A DNA stretch of 26,273 nt from a virus, in the IMG/VR virus record IMGVR_UViG_3300008120_000314, positions 1 through 26,273 of that record. One strand, 5' to 3'. Below are positions 1 through 7,780 of this stretch, piece after piece. The stretch's first letter is position 1, and the number at the start of each line of letters is the position of its first letter. The position numbers were made by a program, and so were the translations under genes. The notes beneath the pieces were generated by a model, which did not search any database, was not told the DNA's origin, and worked only from the letters and a program-made list of their open reading frames with translations.

Positions 1-105
1 GAGGTTGCTGCTTCACTCATTACACCAAATCTTAAAGCAAAAATTCATGAACAAGCAGAACGTTTGAATATGTTGAAAGTGAAAGGCAATCGTTTACCGA
101 TATGA
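1..105 (+). CDS. gp33: gp33-like late-transcription coactivator, C-terminal 34 residues (partial)
   Basis: The frame is open from the first base of the window to a TGA at 103-105, giving 34 residues that begin EVAASLITPNLKAKIHEQAE and end in NRLPI. I compared this from memory with the end of T4 gp33, which bridges RNA polymerase and the sliding clamp for late transcription. The pattern of an Ile/Pro pair followed by a charged helix (KIHEQAERLNMLK here, KIQSEAIDENLLR in T4) is similar. Gene order supports the call, because in T4 gene 33 directly precedes 59 and 32, as here. Its stop overlaps the next start as ATGA. The T4 C-terminus ends in a hydrophobic clamp-binding tail; here it is only RLPI. 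The identity rests mostly on context, since the N-terminus lies outside the window. Confidence 0.5.
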   Translation, partial: EVAASLITPNLKAKIHEQAERLNMLKVKGNRLPI

Positions 106-713
106 CAGGATATGAAGCATTCTGTATATACACTTCTCTTAAACTCCACTTTAATTCAGATTCTTACGATTACTTTAAGTACAATGGTAAGGTAAGCACA
201 AGCATTGGTGCATTTGAGAATCGTAAAGATAAGTGGCACTTTTATAAACTCAGTCGGAGATTCACAAATGTTGACATATGCCGTGATTATATTGTTGCTA
301 ATTTGGTGCATAACCATGATGTCTGGATAGGCCATCTTCTGACCAATGATGCAGACATTGAGTATCGTAAACGACAGAAGATTGTACAGTCATTGACCTA
401 CACATTCACAAACGAAATTGAATCATTAATAAGTCAGGAGAATCCAAATGACTCATTAATGGTACAGGATGGTGAGTATCCAGAATTACTACAGAAACTT
501 TTGCATGATGAAATTTCGCTGGAATCAATTTGTATACTGAATAAGATACTTAACTTCTTACCGTTATGGGATAAGAAAATCAGTGACACGATTCATTATC
601 CTAATGTCAGTCGAAAAATAAAGAAATACACACCGTTCATACCATTCGAACCAACAAAATACAAACTAATACTCAAAAAGGAATACGATGCGAATACAGA
701 AAATATATCTTGA
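102..713 (+). CDS. gp59: gp59-like replicative helicase loader
   Basis: 203 aa, against 217 in T4. gp59 loads the gp41 helicase onto gp32-coated forked DNA at replication and recombination forks. The N-terminal half follows the T4 pattern: YDYFKYNGK near residues 22-30, then RKDKWHFYKLSRRF (about 41-54), then a NLVHNHDVWIG stretch (about 67-77) corresponding to NLVANQDAWIG in T4. The remainder is helical and basic, ending in a Lys-rich tail. The start overlaps the end of the gp33-like gene by four bases (ATGA), and its own last 26 bases overlap the HAD gene, so the three are probably translationally coupled. The location between gp33-like and gp32 genes matches T4 order, apart from the inserted HAD gene. 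Confident on family; the match is from memory, not a search. Confidence 0.82.
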   Translation: MTGYEAFCIYTSLKLHFNSDSYDYFKYNGKVSTSIGAFENRKDKWHFYKLSRRFTNVDICRDYIVANLVHNHDVWIGHLLTNDADIEYRKRQKIVQSLTYTFTNEIESLISQENPNDSLMVQDGEYPELLQKLLHDEISLESICILNKILNFLPLWDKKISDTIHYPNVSRKIKKYTPFIPFEPTKYKLILKKEYDANTENIS

Positions 714-1230
714 TATGGATGGTGTATTGTCTGATTTCAATAAAAGATATAAAGAAGTCTTCAAAGAAAAAGCGGCAAGCAGCCGTGAACGTGGTGAGAA
801 ACATGATGATAAATGGAATCAGTTCGTAGACGGCAAAAACTTTGAAACACTGGATTGGTATCCGGGTGGTAAAGAACTATTGAAGTACATTATCTCACTT
901 GATATACCTGTAGAGATACTTTCTTCTTCTGGGGGCCGTATGCATCATGAAGAGGTGAAGCGGCAGAAAAAGGTTTGGTTGAAACGTCATCACATCGACT
1001 TTACAGCCAATATCGTACCTGGTCGTCATTTAAAAGCAAACTATGCCAAATCTGATATTATACTTATTGATGATACCCAAGATGTCATTGATGACTTTAA
1101 TATGGCAGGCGGCATAGGCATTCTTCATAAAGAAACGGCTAAAACGATAAAAATTGTGCAATCTGTTCTTGACGACACATATATACAAGTATATAATGAA
1201 ACACGTGGACAAGACGCACATACATTTTAA
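688..1230 (+). CDS. HAD-superfamily 5'(3')-deoxyribonucleotidase-like phosphatase
   Basis: 180 aa. HAD phosphatase motifs can be read in order. Motif I is LDMDGVLSDFN, with nucleophile D9 and acid/base D11. Motif II is the EILSSSGGR segment with Ser79-81. A candidate motif III lysine is K116 or K121. Motif IV is the acidic pair D128-D129 in ILIDDT. The size, the DMDGVL start and a helical cap at about residues 18-60 fit the small 5'-nucleotidase (NT5C-like) group, which removes phosphate from nucleoside monophosphates. In a phage the likely role is nucleotide-pool salvage during DNA synthesis, though the substrate cannot be read from sequence. The gene starts inside gp59 (26-base overlap). 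Its last 60 bases contain the promoter of gp32. In T4 no gene of this kind sits between 59 and 32, so it looks like an insertion into the block. Confidence 0.8.
   Translation: MRIQKIYLDMDGVLSDFNKRYKEVFKEKAASSRERGEKHDDKWNQFVDGKNFETLDWYPGGKELLKYIISLDIPVEILSSSGGRMHHEEVKRQKKVWLKRHHIDFTANIVPGRHLKANYAKSDIILIDDTQDVIDDFNMAGGIGILHKETAKTIKIVQSVLDDTYIQVYNETRGQDAHTF
1169..1197 (+). promoter_or_regulatory. sigma70-type promoter for gp32
   Basis: TTGACG at 1169-1174 and a perfect TATAAT at 1192-1197 are separated by exactly 17 bases. The -35 box matches the TTGACA consensus at five of six positions. Transcription would start near 1204, inside the last codons of the HAD gene, leaving a leader of about 50 bases with GAGG at 1245-1248 before the gp32 ATG at 1255. 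This would let the host polymerase express gp32 early and separately from upstream genes. Inferred from sequence only. Confidence 0.72.
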
Positions 1231-1254
1231 CAACTAACTTATACGAGGTAAATT

Positions 1255-2112
1255 ATGTCAGACTTTTCTAGTCTCAAACGCAATCGCAATTCGTTCGATA
1301 AACTCACCAAAGCGATTGAATCAATCAATACGCCCGCCGAAGGTTCCAAAGAAGATGATCGCTTCTGGCAACCCGAAGTAGACAAAGCAGGTAATGGTAT
1401 GGCAATTATTCGTTTTTTGCCAGCACCAGCAGTAGATGGTGATGATGCACTTCCTTGGGTTCGTGTCTTCAATCATGGTTTTCAAGGTCCAGGTGGATGG
1501 TACATTGAAAATTCTTTGACTACTTTGAATCAGAAAGACCCAGTATCAGAATACAACTCTGTATTGTGGAACTCTGGTATTGAAGCAAACAAAGAAATCG
1601 CACGTAAGCAAAAACGTCGCCTTACATACATTTCAAATGTGCTTATCGTTTCTGATCCCAAGAATCCGGAAAACGAAGGTCAAATCAAACTGTACAAGTT
1701 TGGTAAGAAAATCTTCGACAAACTGACAGAGGCAATGAATCCTCAGTTTGAAGATGAGAAGGCAATTAATCCATTTGACTTCTGGGATGGTGCAAACTTC
1801 AAAATCAAGATTCGTCAAGTTGAAGGTTATCGCAACTACGACAAGTCTGAGTTTGAATCTTCTTCAGCATTGTTTGATGGTGATGATGCAAAACTTGAAG
1901 CACTATGGAAAAAAGAATACTCACTCAAAGAGTTTCTTGATCCTAAACACTTCAAGTCATATGATGTGTTGAAGGCAAAACTTGATAAAGTTCTTGGTCT
2001 TGATGGTGCCGCACCTGTGTCTAAGACAAAGGCTGAAGACTTTACACCACGCTCTTCACCCGACATTGAAGATGAAGAACTTGATTACTTCAAGTCTCTA
2101 GCAGAAGATTAA
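1255..2112 (+). CDS. gp32: single-stranded DNA-binding protein gp32
   Basis: 285 aa (T4: 301). gp32 coats ssDNA cooperatively during replication, repair and recombination. The parts are in the usual order: a basic N-terminus with KRNRNS (residues 8-13), the counterpart of the cooperativity (LAST) motif; an OB-type core with WVRVFNHGFQ (68-77), WYIENSLTT (82-90), INPFDFWDGANFKIK (171-185) and NYDKSEF (194-200); and an acidic tail (DIEDEELDYF, 270-279) of the kind that recruits partner proteins. In T4 the core binds zinc through one His and three Cys. Here the His is kept (H74), but the protein contains no cysteine at all, so the zinc site is lost. I recall the same change in marine T4-like phages. 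It has its own promoter (1169-1197), a GAGG ribosome-binding site and a terminator directly after the stop, so it can be expressed as a single-gene transcript. Confidence 0.93.
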   Translation: MSDFSSLKRNRNSFDKLTKAIESINTPAEGSKEDDRFWQPEVDKAGNGMAIIRFLPAPAVDGDDALPWVRVFNHGFQGPGGWYIENSLTTLNQKDPVSEYNSVLWNSGIEANKEIARKQKRRLTYISNVLIVSDPKNPENEGQIKLYKFGKKIFDKLTEAMNPQFEDEKAINPFDFWDGANFKIKIRQVEGYRNYDKSEFESSSALFDGDDAKLEALWKKEYSLKEFLDPKHFKSYDVLKAKLDKVLGLDGAAPVSKTKAEDFTPRSSPDIEDEELDYFKSLAED

Positions 2113-2117
2113 ACTGC

Positions 2118-2144
2118 AACGCCACCTTCGGGTGGCGTTTTTTT
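2118..2144 (+). terminator. intrinsic terminator after gp32, UUCG tetraloop
   Basis: Bases 2118-2126 pair perfectly with 2131-2139 (AACGCCACC / GGTGGCGTT, nine pairs). They close a C(TTCG)G loop, one of the most stable RNA tetraloops, and the T run extends to 2144. It begins six bases after the gp32 stop codon. The convergent gene on the - strand has its stop at 2143-2145, inside the T run. Read on the - strand the hairpin is followed by GCAGTTTAAT, so it would be a weak terminator in that direction. Confidence 0.92.
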
Positions 2145-3957
2145 ATGCTGGCACTGCAACGTTTGTTCGTTTCGTTTCTGCTACAACGTTGTTTGTTGTA
2201 CGTGCGTTAATGTAAGTTGGATTCTGCGGTTTGGATTGTTCTCTTTGTTCTTTTGATAGTTCAGATGAAGATTTTCCTATATCATAATCTGGCGCCTGTT
2301 TTCCTGTTGCCAAGTCAACGGGTTTTCCAGATTTGTTTGGAACAATGTCACCATCAGGTGTGGGTAGACTTTTCAAAGGAGTTACGTGCCAATCTTCTCT
2401 CTTAGAAGGATCTTTTCCCTGTTTTATTAGGAAAGAGGATGTGACTGGTCTTGTAAGCCCGAATTTTTCTAACCAACCTTTAGGGTTGTCAACGTCACCC
2501 GCTAACGTTCCAAACATTTGACCTTTTGCTTGAATATCAATAGCAGTACCACCTGTGTGTGGTGATCCCGCACCAGATGTACCATCAGCACCTTTTAGTG
2601 GTGCAGCAGGTCGAGCAACGACACCTCCTTTTTTACCAGATGCAATCCATTTGTCGTAGAGTTCTTTTTGTTCTTGATTTGAACGATATGCTGAGTTGAT
2701 AAGAAGTTTTTGTCCTGTTTCTTTTGTGTATGCTGTTGCCATTTGCACCAAAAGTTTTTCAAATTCAGGCTTCAATCCAGAATAATCAATAGGAGTAAAT
2801 TTTGGTGAATTGTCTTTAACAACCGATTGCAAACTGACCGATGAAGATGGTTCTTTTGCTGGCTCGGGCAAAGGTGCCATTGTTCCATCTGACGGTGGAA
2901 CTTTATTTACGTCAATTTTAGGTTCTTCTTTTTTCGGTGCAGGAGTTGGTGTTACGGGTCTTTCTTCAATCGGAGGTAATTTTTTTTCTTCTTTTCTGAA
3001 TAAACGTTCCAGAAAAGGTTTCTTTTTTTCTTCTTCAAGTCTTCTTTGTGCCTCTTTTTCAGCTTCTTCTTTTTGTTTTTTCTTCTTCTCTTCTTCTAGT
3101 TTTTGTTTTTCTTTTGCTAGGTTATCTTTTTTTTCCGTTAAATCTTTATCTTCCCGATCAAGTTTTGAATACTCTTCTTCCAACTCTTTCGATTTTTTTA
3201 CTAGAATTTCTCTTGTTGTTCGTCTTTCTTCCAGTTTGTCAACATCGACACCAAGAACATCTATGGCAAACACCCTTCCTAATTGTTGAAGTCTTGGAGA
3301 TAACCATTCTACAGCCATTTCAATATATTTTCCAATACCCTTAATCATTTCTTTATAAAAAGAACCTGCTTGCATAATATAATTACCAACTTGTTCTTCA
3401 CTGATTAAACCGAAACTCAAAAAACTCAAATACTTTTTGAAGGAAGATTCAAATAAATTTAGCCAATCAGTGTTTTCGTATAACGATTTTATCCCATCAG
3501 ATATAAAACCTATTCCTTCTTTTACTTTCGAAATTAAGTCTTCAACATATGGAGTTATGATTTCAGTTACTTTGTATACGATATATCCAATTGAAAGTAG
3601 AGTTCCAATAAACAAGAGTTTAATTAATGTAACTAATTTGTCTAATATTCCGGCCAAAAAAGTTCTCTTTTTTTCTTTACCGTATTTTTTAACTTTAATA
3701 TTGGCAACTTTTATTTCTTTTGATTCGGAAAGTGATTTGGTTAAATCAGATATTTGTCCACCAACGGCAGGTTGAATGTTATGTAACTTTACAAATCTAG
3801 AGAAAGTATTGCTAAGTGATCTTAGTTGTTTTGCCATTGATGGAAACAACAAAGTTTCTTTGGCGACAATACGCATCGCTGCTATACCTTTTGGTGTAGC
3901 AGTATCTTTTACTACTTTACTTTCTGGATTTGTTTTATTAAAAAGTTTATCAAACAT
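2143..3957 (-). CDS. tail-associated structural protein with M15 zinc peptidase domain (third paralog; tape-measure candidate)
   Basis: 604 aa. The C-terminal third (about residues 390-530) is an M15-type (VanY/L-alanyl-D-glutamate or D,D-carboxypeptidase-like) domain. It shows SAYRS at 422-426, SPHTGGTAIDI with zinc ligands H467 and D474, and EDWH with catalytic E521 and zinc ligand H524. Such enzymes cut peptidoglycan peptide bridges. Before it come a helical N-module (about 25-60), a hydrophobic membrane-like segment (about 105-130), an amphipathic central region with GLISEEQV (183-190), a Lys/Glu coiled coil (about 250-315) and a Pro-rich linker. The N-module, membrane segment, central region and QREQ...TNN tail (571-590) are shared with the 700-aa protein and more weakly with the 573-aa protein. 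The start overlaps the previous stop as TAATG. Likely role: a virion protein that opens the cell wall during DNA entry. The tape-measure role is inference; an ejected internal protein is the alternative. Confidence 0.8.
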   Translation of the reverse strand: MFDKLFNKTNPESKVVKDTATPKGIAAMRIVAKETLLFPSMAKQLRSLSNTFSRFVKLHNIQPAVGGQISDLTKSLSESKEIKVANIKVKKYGKEKKRTFLAGILDKLVTLIKLLFIGTLLSIGYIVYKVTEIITPYVEDLISKVKEGIGFISDGIKSLYENTDWLNLFESSFKKYLSFLSFGLISEEQVGNYIMQAGSFYKEMIKGIGKYIEMAVEWLSPRLQQLGRVFAIDVLGVDVDKLEERRTTREILVKKSKELEEEYSKLDREDKDLTEKKDNLAKEKQKLEEEKKKKQKEEAEKEAQRRLEEEKKKPFLERLFRKEEKKLPPIEERPVTPTPAPKKEEPKIDVNKVPPSDGTMAPLPEPAKEPSSSVSLQSVVKDNSPKFTPIDYSGLKPEFEKLLVQMATAYTKETGQKLLINSAYRSNQEQKELYDKWIASGKKGGVVARPAAPLKGADGTSGAGSPHTGGTAIDIQAKGQMFGTLAGDVDNPKGWLEKFGLTRPVTSSFLIKQGKDPSKREDWHVTPLKSLPTPDGDIVPNKSGKPVDLATGKQAPDYDIGKSSSELSKEQREQSKPQNPTYINARTTNNVVAETKRTNVAVPA

Positions 3958-6059
3958 TAGGTTGTTCTATTTGCCAATGCTTCTGTTGGGTCTGTTTTTT
4001 CTACTGACGCTACGTTTTGATTATTTGTTTTCTTGATGTTATTTGTTTTACTTGCGTCAGCTACATTCACATCTTTAGGCTTCATTTGTTCTCTTTGATT
4101 TTGAGCTAATTGTTTCGATTCTTCACCAATATATTTTCCAGCAGATGCAACTTTTGTTGATGATAAAATTGATGCTAATGCTACCGAACCTTGTTTGTCG
4201 TTAGCAGCACCAGAACGAATTAAACTTACTGTTGCCGGCGCTCTGTCTCCAACTTGTTTGTACCATTTACTTGCTTTAAATTCATCGGCAGCTTCTTTAA
4301 ATTTACCTTCTTTAAGTAAACCAGCAGCAATTTTAAATTTTTTGTACCAATATCCGCCCATGTTATAGGTTAAATCAATCAAACCTGCTTTACCTGCTTC
4401 GTTTGCTATATCCCAACCGGGTGCTTTTTTAGCAAGGTCTAAATGTTCTTTAAAATCTTTTTCAAATAATTCACGAACTTCTTGATTTGAAAATTCTCTG
4501 TCCCATTCTTTAGGTAAAGTTTTTCCGTCACCAATCAAGTGTCCAACACCAACTGTCCACAGCCCACGTGAATCTTTGTAGGGCTTATTTTTCCATCCTT
4601 CATTTGCGATTACCATTTGTTTAATGGCTTCATATTCGCCGCTTGTTGCTGATGGTTTAGAAGTTGTTGGTGTTATCGCTGGCGTTGGTTTTGTTGCTGC
4701 TTTAATCTCTTCTTTTTTTGTTGCTGGTTTAACTACAGGTTCGGTTTTAACTTTCTTTGAAATTTTTCTTTCATCATCACCAGCATCACCTATGCCTTCA
4801 AATTGTTCTGTTCGTTCTTTTTCCAGTGCAACTAATTTTTGTTCTTCTTTTGCCTTTTCTATTTTAGCTTCTTGCAAACGAGCCTTTTCTGGACCTTCGG
4901 TCATCTCAGTTATACTATATTCCAAAACCGAAATTTCAACTTTTAATTGTGCAATTCTTGTTTTTTTTCTTTCAATAGATTCACTCATCTGTTCAAAATA
5001 CTTGCCGTATTTTTCAAACATTTCAGCATCATCTTTCAAACGTTTTTCATTTAACTCTTCAAAAGAGGATTTGTAATCTTCGGGTCTAGACTGTGTTGTA
5101 AATAAAGACTTTGCTTTACTAATGATGAATGTGGCAAAACTAGTAACCTTTTCTTCAACAAATTTGATGGCACTGTCAATAGTATTAAATACTTTCATTG
5201 CCATCGTGTCTATCCATTCGACAAAAGAGTCCTTAAAGTTTTTTATATTGTCTTGACCAAATATACCAAACGTAAGAGAATCAATTACACTTACAATAAA
5301 TTTGTCAATAAAATCTTCACCTTTTACAAATGCTTCCCATGTTTCTTTTATGGGTTCCCATAAAATCAAACCAATTAAAACAGCACCGGCGACAATAGGC
5401 AAAAATGGACCTGACCAAACTGACGCCAGTATTGAAACAGATGCTCTTTGAATTAACTTAGTTAAACCTTTTTGCATAAAACGTTTAATGGCATTTGTAA
5501 ACATCTCAATTAGAGGTTTCATTATTTTTGATGTGTTCTTTTTAAACCACTCCAGAAACATCTTTTTAATGTTTAATTTACCTAATAAATTTTTCAAGCC
5601 AGACATTACTTTTCGTTTAAAACGAATTAACTTACGAATGGCTGTTAATTTTCTATAACGTTTTAATACTGCTGCTGTTAGATTTCGTTCAAACTTTCTT
5701 GATACTTTATATCCAATAAACGCTGCAACTAAAGTTTTTGCCCAGCCTTTGTTGCCACTTGTGCCGTCTTTTGCACCTGGAGATATTTTTGAACCAACAT
5801 ATTTTTCACGTAGAACATTGAATTTTTTTGCACGTTCATCATCTTTGAGAAGATGCATATCAGGTGTGCCTTTAACCTTCACACCTTCCATTGCTAAGTA
5901 GCGTGAGAAATTTAACTTGACTAGTTTCAGCTCTTCTGCCATTTTACCTATGGCAAGATAATTAATTGCTGTTTTTTTAAGCGCACCAACTACTGGTGAT
6001 GGGGATGATTTGTTTAAGTCACCCTTGTCTATTGTAAGACCAAGAAGATCGGATAACAT
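3957..6059 (-). CDS. tail-associated structural protein with T4-type lysozyme domain (second paralog; tape-measure candidate)
   Basis: 700 aa. Residues about 475-620 form a T4-lysozyme-like (glycoside hydrolase 24) muramidase. ANEGW...YKDSRGLWTVGVGH places the triad at E487, D496 and T502, with the same 9 and 6 residue spacing as E11, D20 and T26 of T4 lysozyme. Further on, LIDLTYNMG and KWYKQVGDRA match its later helices. In front lie a helical N-module (about 24-58), a long basic helical stretch (120-205), a hydrophobic segment (about 207-233), a central motif FGIFGQDNI (264-272), a coiled coil (about 335-420) and a Lys/Pro/Thr linker. The tail has QREQMKP (655-661) and TNN (672-674), as in the 604-aa protein. 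Both ends join neighbours by TAATG overlaps. Because gp5 here lacks lysozyme, this is the best candidate for the tail lysozyme used at entry rather than a holin-dependent endolysin. The tape-measure role is inferred. Confidence 0.83.
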   Translation of the reverse strand: MLSDLLGLTIDKGDLNKSSPSPVVGALKKTAINYLAIGKMAEELKLVKLNFSRYLAMEGVKVKGTPDMHLLKDDERAKKFNVLREKYVGSKISPGAKDGTSGNKGWAKTLVAAFIGYKVSRKFERNLTAAVLKRYRKLTAIRKLIRFKRKVMSGLKNLLGKLNIKKMFLEWFKKNTSKIMKPLIEMFTNAIKRFMQKGLTKLIQRASVSILASVWSGPFLPIVAGAVLIGLILWEPIKETWEAFVKGEDFIDKFIVSVIDSLTFGIFGQDNIKNFKDSFVEWIDTMAMKVFNTIDSAIKFVEEKVTSFATFIISKAKSLFTTQSRPEDYKSSFEELNEKRLKDDAEMFEKYGKYFEQMSESIERKKTRIAQLKVEISVLEYSITEMTEGPEKARLQEAKIEKAKEEQKLVALEKERTEQFEGIGDAGDDERKISKKVKTEPVVKPATKKEEIKAATKPTPAITPTTSKPSATSGEYEAIKQMVIANEGWKNKPYKDSRGLWTVGVGHLIGDGKTLPKEWDREFSNQEVRELFEKDFKEHLDLAKKAPGWDIANEAGKAGLIDLTYNMGGYWYKKFKIAAGLLKEGKFKEAADEFKASKWYKQVGDRAPATVSLIRSGAANDKQGSVALASILSSTKVASAGKYIGEESKQLAQNQREQMKPKDVNVADASKTNNIKKTNNQNVASVEKTDPTEALANRTT

Positions 6060-7780
6060 TATGGCACAGCGTAATAAGAGTTAATAAATTCACTGTTATA
6101 TGCGCCAGCAGTTTCTTTAGGTTTTTTACCTGTGCTTGTTGAACTGTTGTTCACCGTTCCAGCATCAACATACACTCCAGCATCAGCAGCCGAATCCATT
6201 CTTTGTCCTTCAGCAACTTCAGATGATGTTGATGATAATGCAGCACCCGAAGTCGTTGGGGAAGATGCTGCTGGTGAAGGGGATGATTCTGAAGGTGTAA
6301 CAGAACTTGCTGTACTAGGTGCGCCAGACATTCCTGTTGCACCACTGGCACTTTTTGCCTCAGTAGAACCAGCATCAGTGGTAGTACCAACTGCACCAGT
6401 TGATGTTGCAGCTTTAACTTGTTCTGGAGAAGTTTCTTTACTTCTTATTACTTTTAAAATTTTATCAGGATTACCACCTTCGTCAGCAATTGCTTGTCTT
6501 ACTGCTTGTTCGGATATTTCAAAGTTTGTGCCTACTCTTGAAAATCCAGTTTTAGAATTTGGGTCTATTTGTACAAAGGCTTTTTTTCTTAGAAACTCTA
6601 TTGCTGCTTCTTTATTTGTTTCGGCTTTTGTTGCTAAAGATTCTTTAGACGCTGTTCCAGTTTTACCTTTTTCTTTTGTGGGTTTACCTGCTGATGCATC
6701 TGATGAAACTACGTTGCCCGCAGCATCATAAGTTGTTTCTCCTAGTGCTGTTTTTCCTTTGCCCAAATCTTCTTTTGGTGGCGGCACCGGTGCAGTTGCA
6801 CCGGTTGGCTGCACAGTAACACTTTCTTTTTTCTTATCGAATGGTCTGAAACCAGGAACTTGAATATCTGAAAAACCCAATCCAATTTTTTTCAGAAGAT
6901 CACCAACACCAGGTATATCATTTATTTTTGAAAGTGGTATCGTAAACGGATCCCAACCAACATTATCTTTAAGCCAACTAACAATTTTATTAAATGTCTC
7001 ACCCATAACATCAATCATTGGTGCTAGATATTCCGACAGACTATCTAAAGACTTACGTAACTCTTTTTCACCAAATAAACCCGCAGTGATAAAATCTAGA
7101 AATTTACCAACGCCTTTAATTAGAGTTTCTTTTACTATATCTGTTTCTGTTATTTTTTGCCAACCTTCTTTAATTGTTTCAAATAATCCTTCAATCAATG
7201 GTAATGGATTTAATTTGTCTGCAATGTCAGACATTAACTTGCCAAGATCGAAAACTTTAAGAAATGCCATACCCAAACCAATAAACAAACCACCCAAAAT
7301 ACTTTTAATCAGATCCCAAAGAAAACTGAGAATACCTTCTTCTTCACCACCTTTTTCCATTCTTTCTTTTTTGGCTTTACCTTCTCTTTCTTGAATTGGC
7401 GCAGTTTCTTGTTTACGTGCTGCTTCTAATTCTGCCTCACGTTGATCTTCTGACTTAAAGAATTTGTCTGCTTTTGTAAGAGCTTCTGCATTTTTTAGTT
7501 TTACCAACTTGACGATATTTTGACGAAGCACATTCATGTCTCTTGCCATACCAGGCAAAGCAAGAGAGTTTTTAGCAATGATGTTTAGAAAAGGTATGAT
7601 ATCTTCACTGATTGAACCTTCTGATGGATTGCCCACCTTAGTTGGTGAAGTTGAACTTTTTCTTTTTTTGGAAAAGATAGACTCAGCTAGGCTTTTACCT
7701 CTACCTATCGTTCTTTTCATATCAGCGAAACTTATATAACCAAGTTCTTTCGCTAAGTCTTCAAACGTTTTATTTGCCAT
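6059..7780 (-). CDS. tail-associated structural protein, first paralog, no enzyme domain (tape-measure candidate)
   Basis: 573 aa, close to the 590 aa of the T4 tape measure gp29, though I see no direct similarity to gp29. Residues 62-95 (IPFLNIIAKNSLALPGMA and following) align without gaps with the N-modules of the 604- and 700-aa proteins. A hydrophobic Gly-rich segment lies at about 150-177, and a helical central region with AGLFGEKEL (233-241) matches their central motifs. Residues 385-455 form a small helical domain I do not recognise. About 455-525 is a low-complexity Ser/Thr/Ala/Pro linker. The end carries a degenerate tail module (QR at 526, VNN at 543-545). It lacks the hydrolase present in its sisters. 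It is the first gene after gp26 and its -1 frame extension, and its ATG overlaps that frame's TAA. This is where tape-measure genes sit relative to tail-assembly chaperones. Confidence 0.7.
   Translation of the reverse strand: MANKTFEDLAKELGYISFADMKRTIGRGKSLAESIFSKKRKSSTSPTKVGNPSEGSISEDIIPFLNIIAKNSLALPGMARDMNVLRQNIVKLVKLKNAEALTKADKFFKSEDQREAELEAARKQETAPIQEREGKAKKERMEKGGEEEGILSFLWDLIKSILGGLFIGLGMAFLKVFDLGKLMSDIADKLNPLPLIEGLFETIKEGWQKITETDIVKETLIKGVGKFLDFITAGLFGEKELRKSLDSLSEYLAPMIDVMGETFNKIVSWLKDNVGWDPFTIPLSKINDIPGVGDLLKKIGLGFSDIQVPGFRPFDKKKESVTVQPTGATAPVPPPKEDLGKGKTALGETTYDAAGNVVSSDASAGKPTKEKGKTGTASKESLATKAETNKEAAIEFLRKKAFVQIDPNSKTGFSRVGTNFEISEQAVRQAIADEGGNPDKILKVIRSKETSPEQVKAATSTGAVGTTTDAGSTEAKSASGATGMSGAPSTASSVTPSESSPSPAASSPTTSGAALSSTSSEVAEGQRMDSAADAGVYVDAGTVNNSSTSTGKKPKETAGAYNSEFINSYYAVP

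Noticed and set aside
2118-2144. Bidirectional terminator for both convergent operons
   Set aside because: On the - strand the hairpin is followed by GCAGTTTAAT rather than a U tract, so only the + direction is supported.
2810-3289. Ser/Phe-rich open frame on the + strand opposite the 604-aa gene
   Set aside because: It is the complement of the Lys/Glu coiled-coil codons; runs of Ser, Phe and Leu are what antisense GAA/AAA/AAG codons give. No ribosome-binding site or family features.
4624-5076. 150-codon open frame on the + strand opposite the 700-aa gene
   Set aside because: A shadow of the coiled coil and linker; the sense frame carries the lysozyme protein.
6132-6731. 199-codon open frame on the + strand opposite the end of the 573-aa gene
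   Set aside because: It lies antisense to a low-complexity Ser/Thr/Ala/Pro linker, which naturally leaves the other strand free of stops. The sense frame has module similarity to its paralogs.
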